A model generated the notes under the pieces. The model saw only the letters and a list, made by a program, of their open reading frames with translations, was not told the origin of the DNA and searched no databases. 64,000 nt of DNA from DASRDB01 sp035652815 (GTDB lineage Bacteria > Chloroflexota > Ktedonobacteria > Ktedonobacterales > Ktedonobacteraceae): assembly GCA_035652815.1 (NCBI GenBank), contig DASRDB010000017.1:62001-126000 (forward strand), written 5' to 3'. The position numbers and the translations under genes are program-made. Below, piece after piece: positions 52,364-61,897 of the stretch (positions within the stretch are counted from its first letter, which is position 1; each line of letters begins with the position of its first letter).

Positions 52364-52474
52364 ATTAATACCGCTAGTCTGCTAGCAGTCAAATTCGTCC
52401 TCGTCTCATTCTCACAATGTATAGCAGGAACGGTCCTTTCCTTTCACTCGACAACAAGGCTGTTGCAAAACCCC

Positions 52475-52501
52475 GGCACAAGTGGCACAAATGGCACAAT
52501 C
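52475..52501 (+). repeat. Three tandem 9-bp repeats in the SWIM leader
   Basis: GGCACAAGT, GGCACAAAT, GGCACAATC in direct succession. A further GGCACAAAG follows at 52555. They could be a binding array for a regulator. Confidence 0.6.
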
Positions 52502-52683
52502 TACTTTCAACAGCCTCCACAGGCCAGACGGCTACACCCGCTCACCACTTATATGGCACAAAGAACGAAAGCAATAACACAATCAAAGTACTTCCGTCCT
52601 TTTCGCTTGCCACCCATTACCGCCTCTGCCATACTGCAAAAGAATTAGCTACCAGACGACAAATCCACCAGAGAGGTCGTACA

Positions 52684-54006
52684 TTGAGCATACAGTTGAC
52701 GAGTACGCAGGTACTGGCGATGGCCCCTGACGCCAGTTCTGCCTCAGCCGCCAAAAAGACCGCCAACCTCAAACACTGGTCACAGATAGGGAGCAATGCC
52801 GGGGCCCTATGGGGTATCTGCCAGGGCAGCGCATCCTACCAGGTCAAGGTTGATCTCACCTCGTTGAAAGCAACCTGCACCTGCCCAAGCCGCAAACTTC
52901 CCTGCAAGCACAGCCTCGCGCTGCTCCTTCTGGCCGCCACCGAACCCGACGCTCTACCAGAAAGCGAACCTCCTATGTGGGTAGCAAGTTGGCTCCAGAA
53001 AAGACAGGCCGACAGCAAACTCACGAAAACAGATCAGCCTTCTAGCCCAAGCTCTCAGACCGCCCAGGCTAAACGAACAGAAAAACGTCAGGCGCTTGTT
53101 AGCAAAGGTCTTGATAGTCTCGATCTCTGGCTGCATGATCTTGTGCGCAACGGGTTGGCAAGCGTACAGACCCAACCAGCCTCGTTCTGGGAAAGCCGCG
53201 CCGCGCAGATGATCGACGCGCAGGCACCCGGTATTGCCAACCGCCTGCGCAACCTCGCCGCCATTCCTAACGCCTCGCGCAACTGGCCGGAAAAGCTGCT
53301 TTTCCAGCTTGGCCTCCTGGCAATGCTCACCCATGCCTATCGCCGCATTGACCAGCTCGATTCCGCTCTACAAGACGATGTACGACAGATGATCGGCTGG
53401 AATCTCAGCCAGGAAGAGGTCGCGGAACGAGGTCAGACCGTCACCGACGAATGGCTTATCCTGGGTCAAATGGTAGTCGATGAAGACCGTCTGCGCGTGC
53501 AACGAACCTGGTTGCTCGGCAAAGAAAGCAAGCGTTCAGCTCTGTTATTGCAATTCTCCGCCGCAGGTACACCTTTCCCTGAAATTTACCCCCTCGGCAC
53601 TGCACAAAAAGCTGAACTCCTCTTTTGGCCCGGCGCATACCCCCAACGCGCTCGCATCATCTCAAGGCAGGGAGAAGCAATACCTATCACAACCTCCCTC
53701 CCAGGCGAAGAAGCCATAGATAACGTTCTAGCAAAGGTAGCCTCTACACTGGCTCGCCAACCCTGGCTCGAGCGTTTCCTTTGTGTCCTTCACAATGCCA
53801 CACCCATTTTGCACAACGATTCCTGGTATGTTCGGGACAGCGCAGGCAAGGCGCTTCCCCTGGCAAAAGGCGACTACTGGCAGATGCTTGCCCTCTCGGG
53901 AGGCCATCCCATAGATCTCGCGGGCGAATGGAACGGAGAAAACGTGCTTCCACTCGGCATGCTATCCAACCAGACCTACTACTTACTGGGGAGGGCGCTG
54001 CAATGA
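52684..54006 (+). CDS. SWIM zinc-finger protein (YehQ-like)
   Basis: 440 aa. Starts LSIQLTSTQVLAMAPDASS, like other family members whose first residues are MS.LT..QVLALAPDAASA. The SWIM motif is CTCPSRKLPCKH with C65, C67, C74 and H76, which bind Zn and probably DNA or protein. The remainder is helical. The start is TTG 52684, seven bases after AGAGGT; ATG 52720 is the alternative. An open frame extends to 52417 but lacks any family similarity. First of five overlapping genes; the stop overlaps the next ATG by 4 bp. Confidence 0.85.
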   Translation: MSIQLTSTQVLAMAPDASSASAAKKTANLKHWSQIGSNAGALWGICQGSASYQVKVDLTSLKATCTCPSRKLPCKHSLALLLLAATEPDALPESEPPMWVASWLQKRQADSKLTKTDQPSSPSSQTAQAKRTEKRQALVSKGLDSLDLWLHDLVRNGLASVQTQPASFWESRAAQMIDAQAPGIANRLRNLAAIPNASRNWPEKLLFQLGLLAMLTHAYRRIDQLDSALQDDVRQMIGWNLSQEEVAERGQTVTDEWLILGQMVVDEDRLRVQRTWLLGKESKRSALLLQFSAAGTPFPEIYPLGTAQKAELLFWPGAYPQRARIISRQGEAIPITTSLPGEEAIDNVLAKVASTLARQPWLERFLCVLHNATPILHNDSWYVRDSAGKALPLAKGDYWQMLALSGGHPIDLAGEWNGENVLPLGMLSNQTYYLLGRALQ

Positions 54007-55571
54007 ACATGCCAGATATCGTAAAAACCGCGCTCGTCGGTACAGGTCAGCAGAATCAGCCCGATTGCAAAACAGGCTCCGCCGTTGACAATCTGATTTC
54101 AGCCCTTGCCATTGCTTCGCCCGAACGCCAGCTTTTACTAGCCGCTGGAAGTTTTGCGGTCTACCAGCAAGCAGGCTGGATAGCAGAAGTCATAGAGGGC
54201 ATTCCTGAACCTGCTCCAACAGAACAACTTCGACCATGTTCGTCAAGAGCGGCTGCATTGTTGCACGACATGTTCCTCGGCAAGCACAAAGATCTACTTC
54301 CCGAAGCGTTTCAATATATGCAGCAGGCAGGAATCCATCTTCCCTACGAATTGTTGCCAGCCGCACTCAACATGTCAGATACACAGATTCGTGCCCTCTT
54401 ATATCCCATCCTCGGAGAGCGTGGCAAATGGCTAAGCCAGTTGAATCCTCAGTGGAACTGGGTACAGCAAATTCTACCCCTCTCAGGTGAAGCATTGCCA
54501 GTACATACTGAAAGTCTCTGGCAAGAAGGCACCATCGAGCAACGATGCGCAATTCTTCGCCGTCTGCGCACTATCGACCCTGCTCAAGCCCGTTCCTGGT
54601 TAGAGGAAGTATGGAAAAAAGAGAGAGCAGAGGCTCGTTCTGCGTTACTCAACACATTTGAAGTTAGCCTCTCGGACGCAGATGAGCCATTCCTCGAAAA
54701 GGCCCTTGATGACAGGTCTTCCAATGTACGCAATGTGGCCTGCGAATTGCTTATGCGCCTGCCCACTTCAGCATTCCTCGAGCGCATGCTTTTGCGCTCG
54801 AATCAAATTCTTTCTCTCGATAAAGGGAAAATTATTGTCAATGCTCCCTCTAAATACGATACAAGCTGGACACGTGATGGCATTCTTGAAAAACCCGAAA
54901 CGAAGCCTGGCGAACAGGCCTGGTGGATGCTTCAGATACTTTCTCGCGTTCCTCTCCACCATTGGGAAGAGCGACTGCAAAATACTCCTGAAGCTTTAAT
55001 CAACCAGCTTGAAAAAATTGATAATACCTGGACAAATACGGTTATCGAAGGCTGGACAAGAGCAGCCATATTCTACCGGGCAACATCCTGGCTCCAACCA
55101 CTCTGGCGCTGGTGGCGTCGTCATCCAGTGCAACCCAATACACATGGTGTCACTACCAGAGATATGCGAGCCGAGTTACTTGCCTGCATGTCTTCAGAGG
55201 AGGCAGAGCAGGTTATGCTCCCAGTAATACATGACCTCACTTCGGACAGGGATAACCGGGGTTCACTGATCTCACATTTACCCCAGCCCTGGAGCGAAGC
55301 ATTCAGCAAACAGTACTTGGGCAAGCTGCGTCATCACCTTGCTTCAGCGAGCTTTGTAAAAAAGAACTACTATCCCTATTACGATTCCTGGTTTCAAAGC
55401 CTGGAGGTTGCAGCTCGCGCATTGGCTCCATCGAGCCTTTCTCTGGCTCTCGAACCCTGGAATCTTCCCGAGGACAACTCCTGGGAAATTCACGCCTGGC
55501 ATGAACAGGTCGCAACCTTTACCGAAGCTGTACGCATACGAAAACAATTTATTGAGGAGATAACTCGATGA
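54003..55571 (+). CDS. DUF5691 family protein
   Basis: 522 aa. Starts MNMPDIVKTALVGTGQQNQ, the typical beginning of DUF5691 proteins. The middle has HEAT-like alpha-helical elements (DRSSNVRNVACELLMRLPTS at about 237-256). No catalytic motif visible. GGGAGGG precedes ATG 54003, which overlaps the SWIM gene stop by 4 bp, and its own stop overlaps the AAA start by 4 bp. Position in the operon and helical repeats suggest a scaffold. Confidence 0.83.
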   Translation: MNMPDIVKTALVGTGQQNQPDCKTGSAVDNLISALAIASPERQLLLAAGSFAVYQQAGWIAEVIEGIPEPAPTEQLRPCSSRAAALLHDMFLGKHKDLLPEAFQYMQQAGIHLPYELLPAALNMSDTQIRALLYPILGERGKWLSQLNPQWNWVQQILPLSGEALPVHTESLWQEGTIEQRCAILRRLRTIDPAQARSWLEEVWKKERAEARSALLNTFEVSLSDADEPFLEKALDDRSSNVRNVACELLMRLPTSAFLERMLLRSNQILSLDKGKIIVNAPSKYDTSWTRDGILEKPETKPGEQAWWMLQILSRVPLHHWEERLQNTPEALINQLEKIDNTWTNTVIEGWTRAAIFYRATSWLQPLWRWWRRHPVQPNTHGVTTRDMRAELLACMSSEEAEQVMLPVIHDLTSDRDNRGSLISHLPQPWSEAFSKQYLGKLRHHLASASFVKKNYYPYYDSWFQSLEVAARALAPSSLSLALEPWNLPEDNSWEIHAWHEQVATFTEAVRIRKQFIEEITR

Positions 55572-56710
55572 GTACCCAAAACGCCCCCAACGGTAAGCAT
55601 CATCCCTCCAATATACCCGCTGATCCTGCGTTGCAGGCTGTTCTACGCGAACATGCCGAGCAGCAATATGCCGAAGAACTGGCCGAACTGGCGAAAGTTG
55701 ACGACCGCCAGCGCCCGCCGAACTGGAAGCTCTCGCCCTGGGCTGTGCGCACCTATCTCTTAGGTGGTAGACTCCCCAACGGCTTCGAGATCACCCCCAA
55801 ATATATCGGCAATGCCCGCCTGATCGAAATCGCTGTGGCAACCCTGGCAACCGACCGCGCCCTTTTGCTTTACGGAACGCCAGGAACCGCGAAGTCCTGG
55901 ACAAGCGAACACCTTGCCGCCGCCATTGCAGGTGACTCGACGCTCCTTATTCAAGGCACCGCCGGTACTGATGAGAGCGCTATCCGCTATGGTTGGAACT
56001 ACGCCCGACTGCTTGTCGAAGGCCCATCTCCAGCCGCGCTGGTTGTCAGTCCTATGATGAAGGCGATGCAGGATGGCAAAATAGCGCGCATCGAGGAACT
56101 GACGCGCATTCCCGCCGAGGTACAGGATACGCTCATCACCATCCTCTCTGAGAAAACCTTGCCCATTCCCGAACTAAACACGGAGATGCAGGCACGCAAG
56201 GGCTTCAACCTTATCGCCACCGCCAACAACCGCGACAAGGGCGTTAACGAACTCTCCAGCGCTCTCATGAGACGCTTCAACACCGTTATCCTGCCTGTTC
56301 CCGATAGCCTTGACAAAGAGGTTGAAATTGTCGATCGCCGCGTTGCCAGCCTGGGCCGCGCCCTCGAACTGCCTGCCGAAAAGCCAGCGTTAGAAGAAAT
56401 TCGCCGCGTCGTCACCATCTTCCGCGAGTTGCGCTCTGGCCTCACACTTGATGGCAAGACCAAATTGAAATCTCCTGGCGGCACTCTTTCCACCGCCGAA
56501 GCAATCTCCGTCATCAACAACGGTCTGGCGATGGCTGGGTACTACGGTGATGGACAGTTGCGCGCAGACGACCTTGCCGCCGGGTTGACCGGAGCAATCG
56601 TCAAAGACCCTGTGCAGGACCGCATCGTCTGGCTCGAATATCTGCAAACGGTCGTGAAAGAGCGCGACGGTTGGAAAGATTTATACCGCGCTTGCCAGGA
56701 GGTACTCTAG
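55568..56710 (+). CDS. MoxR-family AAA+ ATPase (YehL-like)
   Basis: 380 aa. An N-terminal helical region of 80 residues, Walker A LYGTPGTAKSW (101-111), a GTDESAIRYGWNY segment like the MoxR-specific insertion, Walker B ARIEELTRIPAEVQDTLITI (about 173-192), sensor 1 NLIATANNRDKGVNEL and the arginine finger SALMRRFNTVIL. The usual Asp of Walker B is replaced by Glu (EEL instead of DEI). Partner of the VWA protein downstream. GAGGAG before ATG 55568, 4-bp overlap with DUF5691 stop. Confidence 0.88.
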   Translation: MSTQNAPNGKHHPSNIPADPALQAVLREHAEQQYAEELAELAKVDDRQRPPNWKLSPWAVRTYLLGGRLPNGFEITPKYIGNARLIEIAVATLATDRALLLYGTPGTAKSWTSEHLAAAIAGDSTLLIQGTAGTDESAIRYGWNYARLLVEGPSPAALVVSPMMKAMQDGKIARIEELTRIPAEVQDTLITILSEKTLPIPELNTEMQARKGFNLIATANNRDKGVNELSSALMRRFNTVILPVPDSLDKEVEIVDRRVASLGRALELPAEKPALEEIRRVVTIFRELRSGLTLDGKTKLKSPGGTLSTAEAISVINNGLAMAGYYGDGQLRADDLAAGLTGAIVKDPVQDRIVWLEYLQTVVKERDGWKDLYRACQEVL

Positions 56711-56711
56711 C

Positions 56712-59048
56712 GTGACCCTCTCCATTTTCGGCGTGCGCCATCACGGTCCCGGATGTGCGCGCAGCCTGCGAGCCGCCCTGGAAGAACTACAGCCAGACAT
56801 CGTGCTGGTCGAGGGACCACCAGATGCCCAGGAGGCGCTGCCTTTGCTCACTTCAAAGGACATGCATCCTCCTGTCGCGCTCCTGATCTACGCGCCGGGC
56901 GCGCCGCAGCATGCCGTCTATTATCCATTTACCCATTTCTCGCCCGAATGGCAGGCGCTGCACTACGCGCTCACACATAACATCCCGGCACGCTTCATGG
57001 ATCTACCACAATCCATCCAGCTTGCACAGGCAAAAGTCCAGGCTGAAAAGGAGCAGCAGGAAAAGAAATCAAACGATACCGAATCAAAAGCAGATTCAGA
57101 CCCATCAAACGCTTCGAGCAAAAGTGCTTCCCTACGCGACACTACTGAAACTATAACGGTAGAGGCTCCGACCGAGGAGAAAGTGGAAGATGATCCCTTC
57201 GCCTTGCTTGCCAGAGCCTCCGGTTATGACGATTACGAGATGTGGTGGGAGCGTCAGATCGAGCAGCGACTGGATACGCAGCACCTCTTCGAGGGCATCC
57301 TGGAAGCTATGAGCGAGATGCGCTCCGATCCTACGCCGAAAAATGAACACGAGGCACAACGCGAAGCCTCTATGCGCCACACCATTCGCGCCGCGCAAAA
57401 AGAGGGCTTCCAACGTATAGCGGTCGTCTGCGGAGCGTGGCACGCGCCAGTCCTCTCCCAATTGGACAACGCGAAAGGTGATACGGTCCTGCTGAGCGGC
57501 TTGAAGCGTATCAAAGTCGAAGCCACCTGGATTCCGTGGACAAACTCACGCCTCGCCTATCGCAGCGGCTACGGTGCGGGTGTGACTTCCCCCGGCTGGT
57601 ACGAACACCTGTGGAACACACCCAATCGCGTTACTATCCGCTGGGTTGCTCGCGCTGCCCACTTACTGCGCGCAGAAGGACTCGATGCCTCTTCGGCAAG
57701 CGTTATCGAAGCTGTGCGACTTGCCGAAGCGCTGGCCGCTATGCGCGACCTACCTATGCCAGGGCTGCATGACTTACACGAATCCATTCAAACTGTTCTC
57801 TGTCACGGCAACCTGGAACCCATGCAGTTGATTCGCGACAAACTTGAGATCGGCGAAAAGCTGGGCGAGGTCCCTCCAGAAACACCTGCCGTTCCCCTGC
57901 AGCGCGATCTGGAAAGCAAGCAGCGCAAGCTCCGCATGAAGCCTGACCCGATCCAGCAAAATTACGATTTTGACCTGCGCAAGGAGACAGATCGTGCGCG
58001 CAGCCAGCTCCTTCACGCGCTCAGCCTGCTCGGCATCGAGTGGGGCGTTCTCCAGCGCACCTCGCAGAAACACAGCACATTCCATGAAATCTGGAAAGTG
58101 CAATGGCAGGTAGAGTTCTCCCTGCGGCTAATCGAGGCCAACATCTGGGGCAATACCGTTGAACGCGCCGCCAGCGCCTTCGTTCACCACAAAGCAGACA
58201 ACGCAGAGGAGCTTCCTGAACTTACAGCGCTGCTCGACAAAGCCATCCTCGCAGAACTCCCCGAAGCTATCGAACACCTGCTCACCTGTGTACAGAGCAA
58301 AGCCGCCGTTTCGGCAGACGTGCGCCATCTCATGGACGCGCTTCCGCCGCTTGCCCGTATCGCTCGCTACGGCAATGTCCGTGAGACACAGGCCGAACGC
58401 ATTCTCCCCGTGATCGACGCTCTCTTCGAACGCGTTTTGATCGGCCTCCCTGCTGCCTGCGCCTCGCTTGATGACGATGCCGCGCAAGAAATGGTCAAAA
58501 GTATCGAACACGTGCAGGAGAGCGTAAACCTGCTTAACCAGGACGAACAACGTGTTCAATGGCTCTCAGTCCTGCGCACTCTGCTCGAACGCCAGGGTAT
58601 TCATGGTCTGGTGCGGGGCCGTTGCTGTCGGCTCCTCTTTGAACAAAAAGCCATCGACGAGGCAGAATTACAGCGCGTTGCACGCCTTGCCCTTTCTCCT
58701 GTTAATCGAGCTTCACAGGCCGCCTCGTGGATAGAGGGAGTTTTACGCGGCAGTGGCATGCTGCTCCTGCACCAGGATAGCCTCTGGCTCGCTCTCGACT
58801 CCTGGCTCTGCGAACTTTCTCCCGACACCTTCGTCACCCTTCTGCCGCTCCTGAGACGAGCTTTCGCGAACTTTGAACCGCCAGAACGCCGGGCAATGGG
58901 CGAAAAGGTCAAGCACTTGCGCTCTACACCCTCTGTAAAAATTCCGGCGTCAAATGCAGATCACCCAGGCAACATCAACGAAGAACGAGCCAGCAGTGTT
59001 CTGCCTGTCCTGGCACACATTTTAGGAGTGCAATATGACCGCAATTGA
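56712..59048 (+). CDS. DUF5682 family protein (YehM-like)
   Basis: 778 aa. Starts VTLSIFGVRHHGPGCARSLR, then LQPDIVLVEGPPDAQEALPL and PARFMDLPQS, the TraB/PrgY-like start seen in DUF5682; a charged insertion (about 105-170) and then IAVVCGAWHAPVLSQL. The C-terminal 500 residues are helical with many Leu. It may be a substrate-binding or scaffolding component. GTG 56712, eight bases after AGGAGG, starts one base after the AAA stop. Its end overlaps the VWA start by 14 bp. Confidence 0.85.
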   Translation: MTLSIFGVRHHGPGCARSLRAALEELQPDIVLVEGPPDAQEALPLLTSKDMHPPVALLIYAPGAPQHAVYYPFTHFSPEWQALHYALTHNIPARFMDLPQSIQLAQAKVQAEKEQQEKKSNDTESKADSDPSNASSKSASLRDTTETITVEAPTEEKVEDDPFALLARASGYDDYEMWWERQIEQRLDTQHLFEGILEAMSEMRSDPTPKNEHEAQREASMRHTIRAAQKEGFQRIAVVCGAWHAPVLSQLDNAKGDTVLLSGLKRIKVEATWIPWTNSRLAYRSGYGAGVTSPGWYEHLWNTPNRVTIRWVARAAHLLRAEGLDASSASVIEAVRLAEALAAMRDLPMPGLHDLHESIQTVLCHGNLEPMQLIRDKLEIGEKLGEVPPETPAVPLQRDLESKQRKLRMKPDPIQQNYDFDLRKETDRARSQLLHALSLLGIEWGVLQRTSQKHSTFHEIWKVQWQVEFSLRLIEANIWGNTVERAASAFVHHKADNAEELPELTALLDKAILAELPEAIEHLLTCVQSKAAVSADVRHLMDALPPLARIARYGNVRETQAERILPVIDALFERVLIGLPAACASLDDDAAQEMVKSIEHVQESVNLLNQDEQRVQWLSVLRTLLERQGIHGLVRGRCCRLLFEQKAIDEAELQRVARLALSPVNRASQAASWIEGVLRGSGMLLLHQDSLWLALDSWLCELSPDTFVTLLPLLRRAFANFEPPERRAMGEKVKHLRSTPSVKIPASNADHPGNINEERASSVLPVLAHILGVQYDRN

Positions 59049-60210
59049 TGAAAAAGAACGCCTGCGCCGCTGGCGACTGGTGCTGGGAAAAGAATCCGGC
59101 GAGGGCATGTGTACCGACGGCAGTTCTCAAGTGCAGCTTGCTGGCCAGGACGCCGGGATGGACAGCGTGCTGGAAGCCCTCTACAACAGCGACCGTTCCG
59201 CCGGACTTGGTAAGTCATCACCCAACGTCTCACGCTGGCTCGGCGATATCCGCACCTACTTCCCCACGTCAACTGTGCAGGTCATGCAAAAAGACGCCCT
59301 GGAACGCCTGAATCTGACCCAGATGCTACTTGAGCCTGAGATGCTTGAACTGGTCGAGCCGGATGTCCATCTCGTCGCCAATCTGCTCTCGCTTAGCAAA
59401 GTAATACCCGAGAAGACGAAGGACACAGCACGCCAGGTTGTCCGCAAGGTGGTCGAAGAACTCGAGCGCAAGCTTGCCAACGGGCTGATCCAGGCTGTGC
59501 GCGGCAGCCTGAATCGCGCCACACGCATCTACCGCCCACGCGCCAACGAAATCAACTGGGATCGCACCATTCGCGCCAACCTGAAAAACTACCTGCCCGA
59601 TAAGGGAACCATTATCGCTGAGCGGCTGGTTGGACACGGCCACAAACGCTCTTCCCTGCGCGATATCGTCCTCTGCGTCGATCAAAGCGGCTCAATGGCA
59701 ACCTCTGTCGTTTATGCTGGCATTTTTGGCGCGGTTCTGGCAACCCTGCGCTCGGTCAGCACGCGCATGATCGTCTTCGACACTTCAGTCGTCGATCTCA
59801 CCGGCGATCTGCAAGACCCCGTTGATCTACTTTTCGGTGTGCAGCTTGGTGGCGGCACAGATATCAATCGCGCCCTGGCCTACTGTCAACAGGTAATTTC
59901 ACGTCCCAATTCGACCATCCTGGTGCTGATTACGGACTTATACGAGGGTGGCAATCAACAAGAAATGCTGCGCCGGGCCGCCGAATTAAAAGCAAGCGGG
60001 GTGCAGGTAATCTGTTTGCTCGCTCTGAACGATAAAGGCGCGCCCAGCTTCGATCAGCACAACGCCGCCATACTCGCAGGCATGGACATCCCCTCGTTCG
60101 CCTGCTCGCCGGAATTATTCCCCGACCTGATGGCTGCCGCCATACAACGACAAAATCTCAGCATGTGGGCAGCTAAGAACGACATTGTGACAGCGCGCCC
60201 ACAGAATTAA
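59035..60210 (+). CDS. VWA domain protein (YehP-like)
   Basis: 391 aa. N-terminal helical region (about 1-200), then a von Willebrand A domain with a complete metal site: CVDQSGSMATS (about 214-224), GGGTDINRAL, and ITDLYEGGNQ. AGGAG precedes ATG 59035. Last gene of the five-gene operon; the MoxR ATPase two genes before is the probable partner, as in every MoxR/VWA pair (CoxD/CoxE in this window is another). Confidence 0.9.
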   Translation: MTAIDEKERLRRWRLVLGKESGEGMCTDGSSQVQLAGQDAGMDSVLEALYNSDRSAGLGKSSPNVSRWLGDIRTYFPTSTVQVMQKDALERLNLTQMLLEPEMLELVEPDVHLVANLLSLSKVIPEKTKDTARQVVRKVVEELERKLANGLIQAVRGSLNRATRIYRPRANEINWDRTIRANLKNYLPDKGTIIAERLVGHGHKRSSLRDIVLCVDQSGSMATSVVYAGIFGAVLATLRSVSTRMIVFDTSVVDLTGDLQDPVDLLFGVQLGGGTDINRALAYCQQVISRPNSTILVLITDLYEGGNQQEMLRRAAELKASGVQVICLLALNDKGAPSFDQHNAAILAGMDIPSFACSPELFPDLMAAAIQRQNLSMWAAKNDIVTARPQN

Positions 60211-60217
60211 CAGCCAG

Positions 60218-60245
60218 GTGATGGGGCGATTCAACGTCCCATCAC
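60218..60245. terminator. Hairpin at the end of the VWA operon and recQ
   Basis: 8-bp stem (60218-60225 with 60238-60245) and 12-base loop between convergent stops. Only a short TTT follows, so moderate evidence. Confidence 0.4.
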
Positions 60246-61882
60246 TTTACTGGCTCCAACAATCCTCGCTCCGTCACGATATCGACCGAGAGCGTTTTAT
60301 AGCCAACCTCGTCGAACAACACCACCATCTTATCGTCCTCGTAACGCATCACCACACCCTCACCCCAGGACTTATGAGTAACACGACTGTTCAAAGGAAA
60401 AGGCCTGCCCTCTGCCTCTTCCTCAGCCAGGTAGCCAGCATCGCAGTTGTCGCAGAAGCCGCATGGCCCGTCCATCTCCTCACCAAAGTAGTTGAGCAGG
60501 TACTTGCGACGGCAATCGCGCAGTTCGGCGTAGCCACGAATCATTTCAATGCGCGACTGAGCATACTGGCGACGGCTTTCATGCCTATGCGCCGATTCCT
60601 CCGCGACCTCATCCAGGTCAGGCGGATTTTCAACCGGCGCTACCTCACCATCAGGCAGAATCCGCACCACATCCAATTCTTCCAGGTAGCTCAGAATCTG
60701 CGTCAGTTTGGTCTGCGAGATATCCAGTTCCTCGCGCAGGCGAGCCGGTTCGATAGGCTCACCATATTCAACAATCACCCTGGCGACCAGTTCTACCTGG
60801 TCTGCATCGACTTTTCCGCTGCTGTTCAGAAAACGCTGGATGCCCAGGTCTTTGGAGCTATAAAACAGGATGGCATCAGCCTGCTCGCCGTCGCGCCCCG
60901 CCCGGCCAATCTCCTGATAATAGGAGTCTACCGAATCGCTGATATCGTAATGAAAGACAAAACGCACGTTTTCCTTGTTGACGCCCATGCCAAAGGCAGT
61001 AGTCGCCACAATCACCTCCAACTCATCTTGCATGAAGGCGTTTTGCACCTGCTCGCGCTCCTTCGCCCTCATCCCGGCATGATAAAAGGCCGCCTTCACC
61101 CCACGCTCTTGAAGTCCCGTTGCAATCTCCTCGGCATGTTTGCGCGTCGCCACATAGACAATTCCCGGCTTCTCCGCTTCACTGACTCGCTCAAGCAAAG
61201 CTCGTTTCTTTTCGGATTCATCATAGTAGGTTTCAACTCCGAGCCAGATATTTGGCCGGTCAAAGCCCTGCACAACCACACGCGGATCGCGCATTCCCAG
61301 CCGCTCCAGGATTTCCTCGCGCACAGGAAGCGAGGCAGTAGCGGTCAGCGCCAGGACGTGGGGATGGTTGAGTTCCTCTATGACCGTACCAAGCCTCAGG
61401 TACTCCGGTCGGAAATCATGACCCCATTCGCTGATACAGTGGGCTTCGTCCACTACAAAAAGCGAAGGTTTTGCCTCCCGCAGGCGCTGCAATATCTCTT
61501 CATTGTTGAACTGCTCGGGAGCAAGAAAGACGAATTCCAGCTTCCCCTGTGCAAGCGCTTCGAAAGTCTGCCTCGAAGCTTCATCGCTCACCGTCGAATT
61601 AATGAGGGCAGCCCCCCCGATGTTCTGCTCCTCAATGGCCTGCACCTGATCGTACTGGAGCGCGATAAGGGGAGAAACGACAACCGTTGGACCGTCTAAA
61701 AGCAGGGCTGCTGCCTGGTAAATCATGGACTTGCCCGAGCCGGTGGGCATGACGGCCAGCGTATCATGCCCGTCGAGTAGTGCGAGAATGGCGGGCTGCT
61801 GTCCGGGCCGCAGGCTTTCATAGCCTAACTTGTCCTGGGCGATACGCCGCACTCGCCAGAGTTCTTTGCGCCGAATGCTCAT
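60242..61882 (-). CDS. recQ: ATP-dependent DNA helicase RecQ
   Basis: 546 aa. Unwinds DNA in repair and recombination. Motif 0/I: SLRPGQQPAIL, AVMPTGSGKSMIYQ; motif II VVDEAHCISEWGHDFRPEYL; motif III ALTATAS; motifs V-VI: TTAFGMGVNKENVRF, YYQEIGRAGRDG. The zinc-binding region with four Cys (DCRRKYLLNYF ... CGFCDNCD) is followed by a small C-terminal domain HKSWGEGVVMRYEDDKMVVL in place of the HRDC domain. Start ATG 61882; ribosome site weak. It lies 15 bp behind topoisomerase IB, probably cotranscribed. Confidence 0.9.
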   Translation of the reverse strand: MSIRRKELWRVRRIAQDKLGYESLRPGQQPAILALLDGHDTLAVMPTGSGKSMIYQAAALLLDGPTVVVSPLIALQYDQVQAIEEQNIGGAALINSTVSDEASRQTFEALAQGKLEFVFLAPEQFNNEEILQRLREAKPSLFVVDEAHCISEWGHDFRPEYLRLGTVIEELNHPHVLALTATASLPVREEILERLGMRDPRVVVQGFDRPNIWLGVETYYDESEKKRALLERVSEAEKPGIVYVATRKHAEEIATGLQERGVKAAFYHAGMRAKEREQVQNAFMQDELEVIVATTAFGMGVNKENVRFVFHYDISDSVDSYYQEIGRAGRDGEQADAILFYSSKDLGIQRFLNSSGKVDADQVELVARVIVEYGEPIEPARLREELDISQTKLTQILSYLEELDVVRILPDGEVAPVENPPDLDEVAEESAHRHESRRQYAQSRIEMIRGYAELRDCRRKYLLNYFGEEMDGPCGFCDNCDAGYLAEEEAEGRPFPLNSRVTHKSWGEGVVMRYEDDKMVVLFDEVGYKTLSVDIVTERGLLEPVK

Positions 61883-61897
61883 CTATGTGAATCCAAT

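Larger units (their letters stand above)
51976..52683. other. Divergent control region: fluoride riboswitch leader and SWIM-operon leader
   Basis: No gene. Minus strand: promoter 52274-52303, riboswitch and terminator 52175-52262, then about 200 bases of leader to the DUF190-CBS start. Plus strand: promoter 52335-52363 and a leader of about 310 bases that contains three tandem 9-bp repeats (52475-52501) and a 14-bp palindrome (52373-52386). Confidence 0.6.

Noticed and set aside
52475..52501. CRISPR-like array
   Set aside because: The 9-bp units are directly tandem with no spacers, and no cas genes are present.
52417..52683. N-terminal extension of the SWIM protein
   Set aside because: Low similarity to any family, no ribosome site, and it covers promoter-proximal repeats; TTG 52684 fits the family start.
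60218..61699. Plus-strand ORF of 493 codons
   Set aside because: It is the mirror of recQ; the minus frame has all helicase motifs while this one has none.
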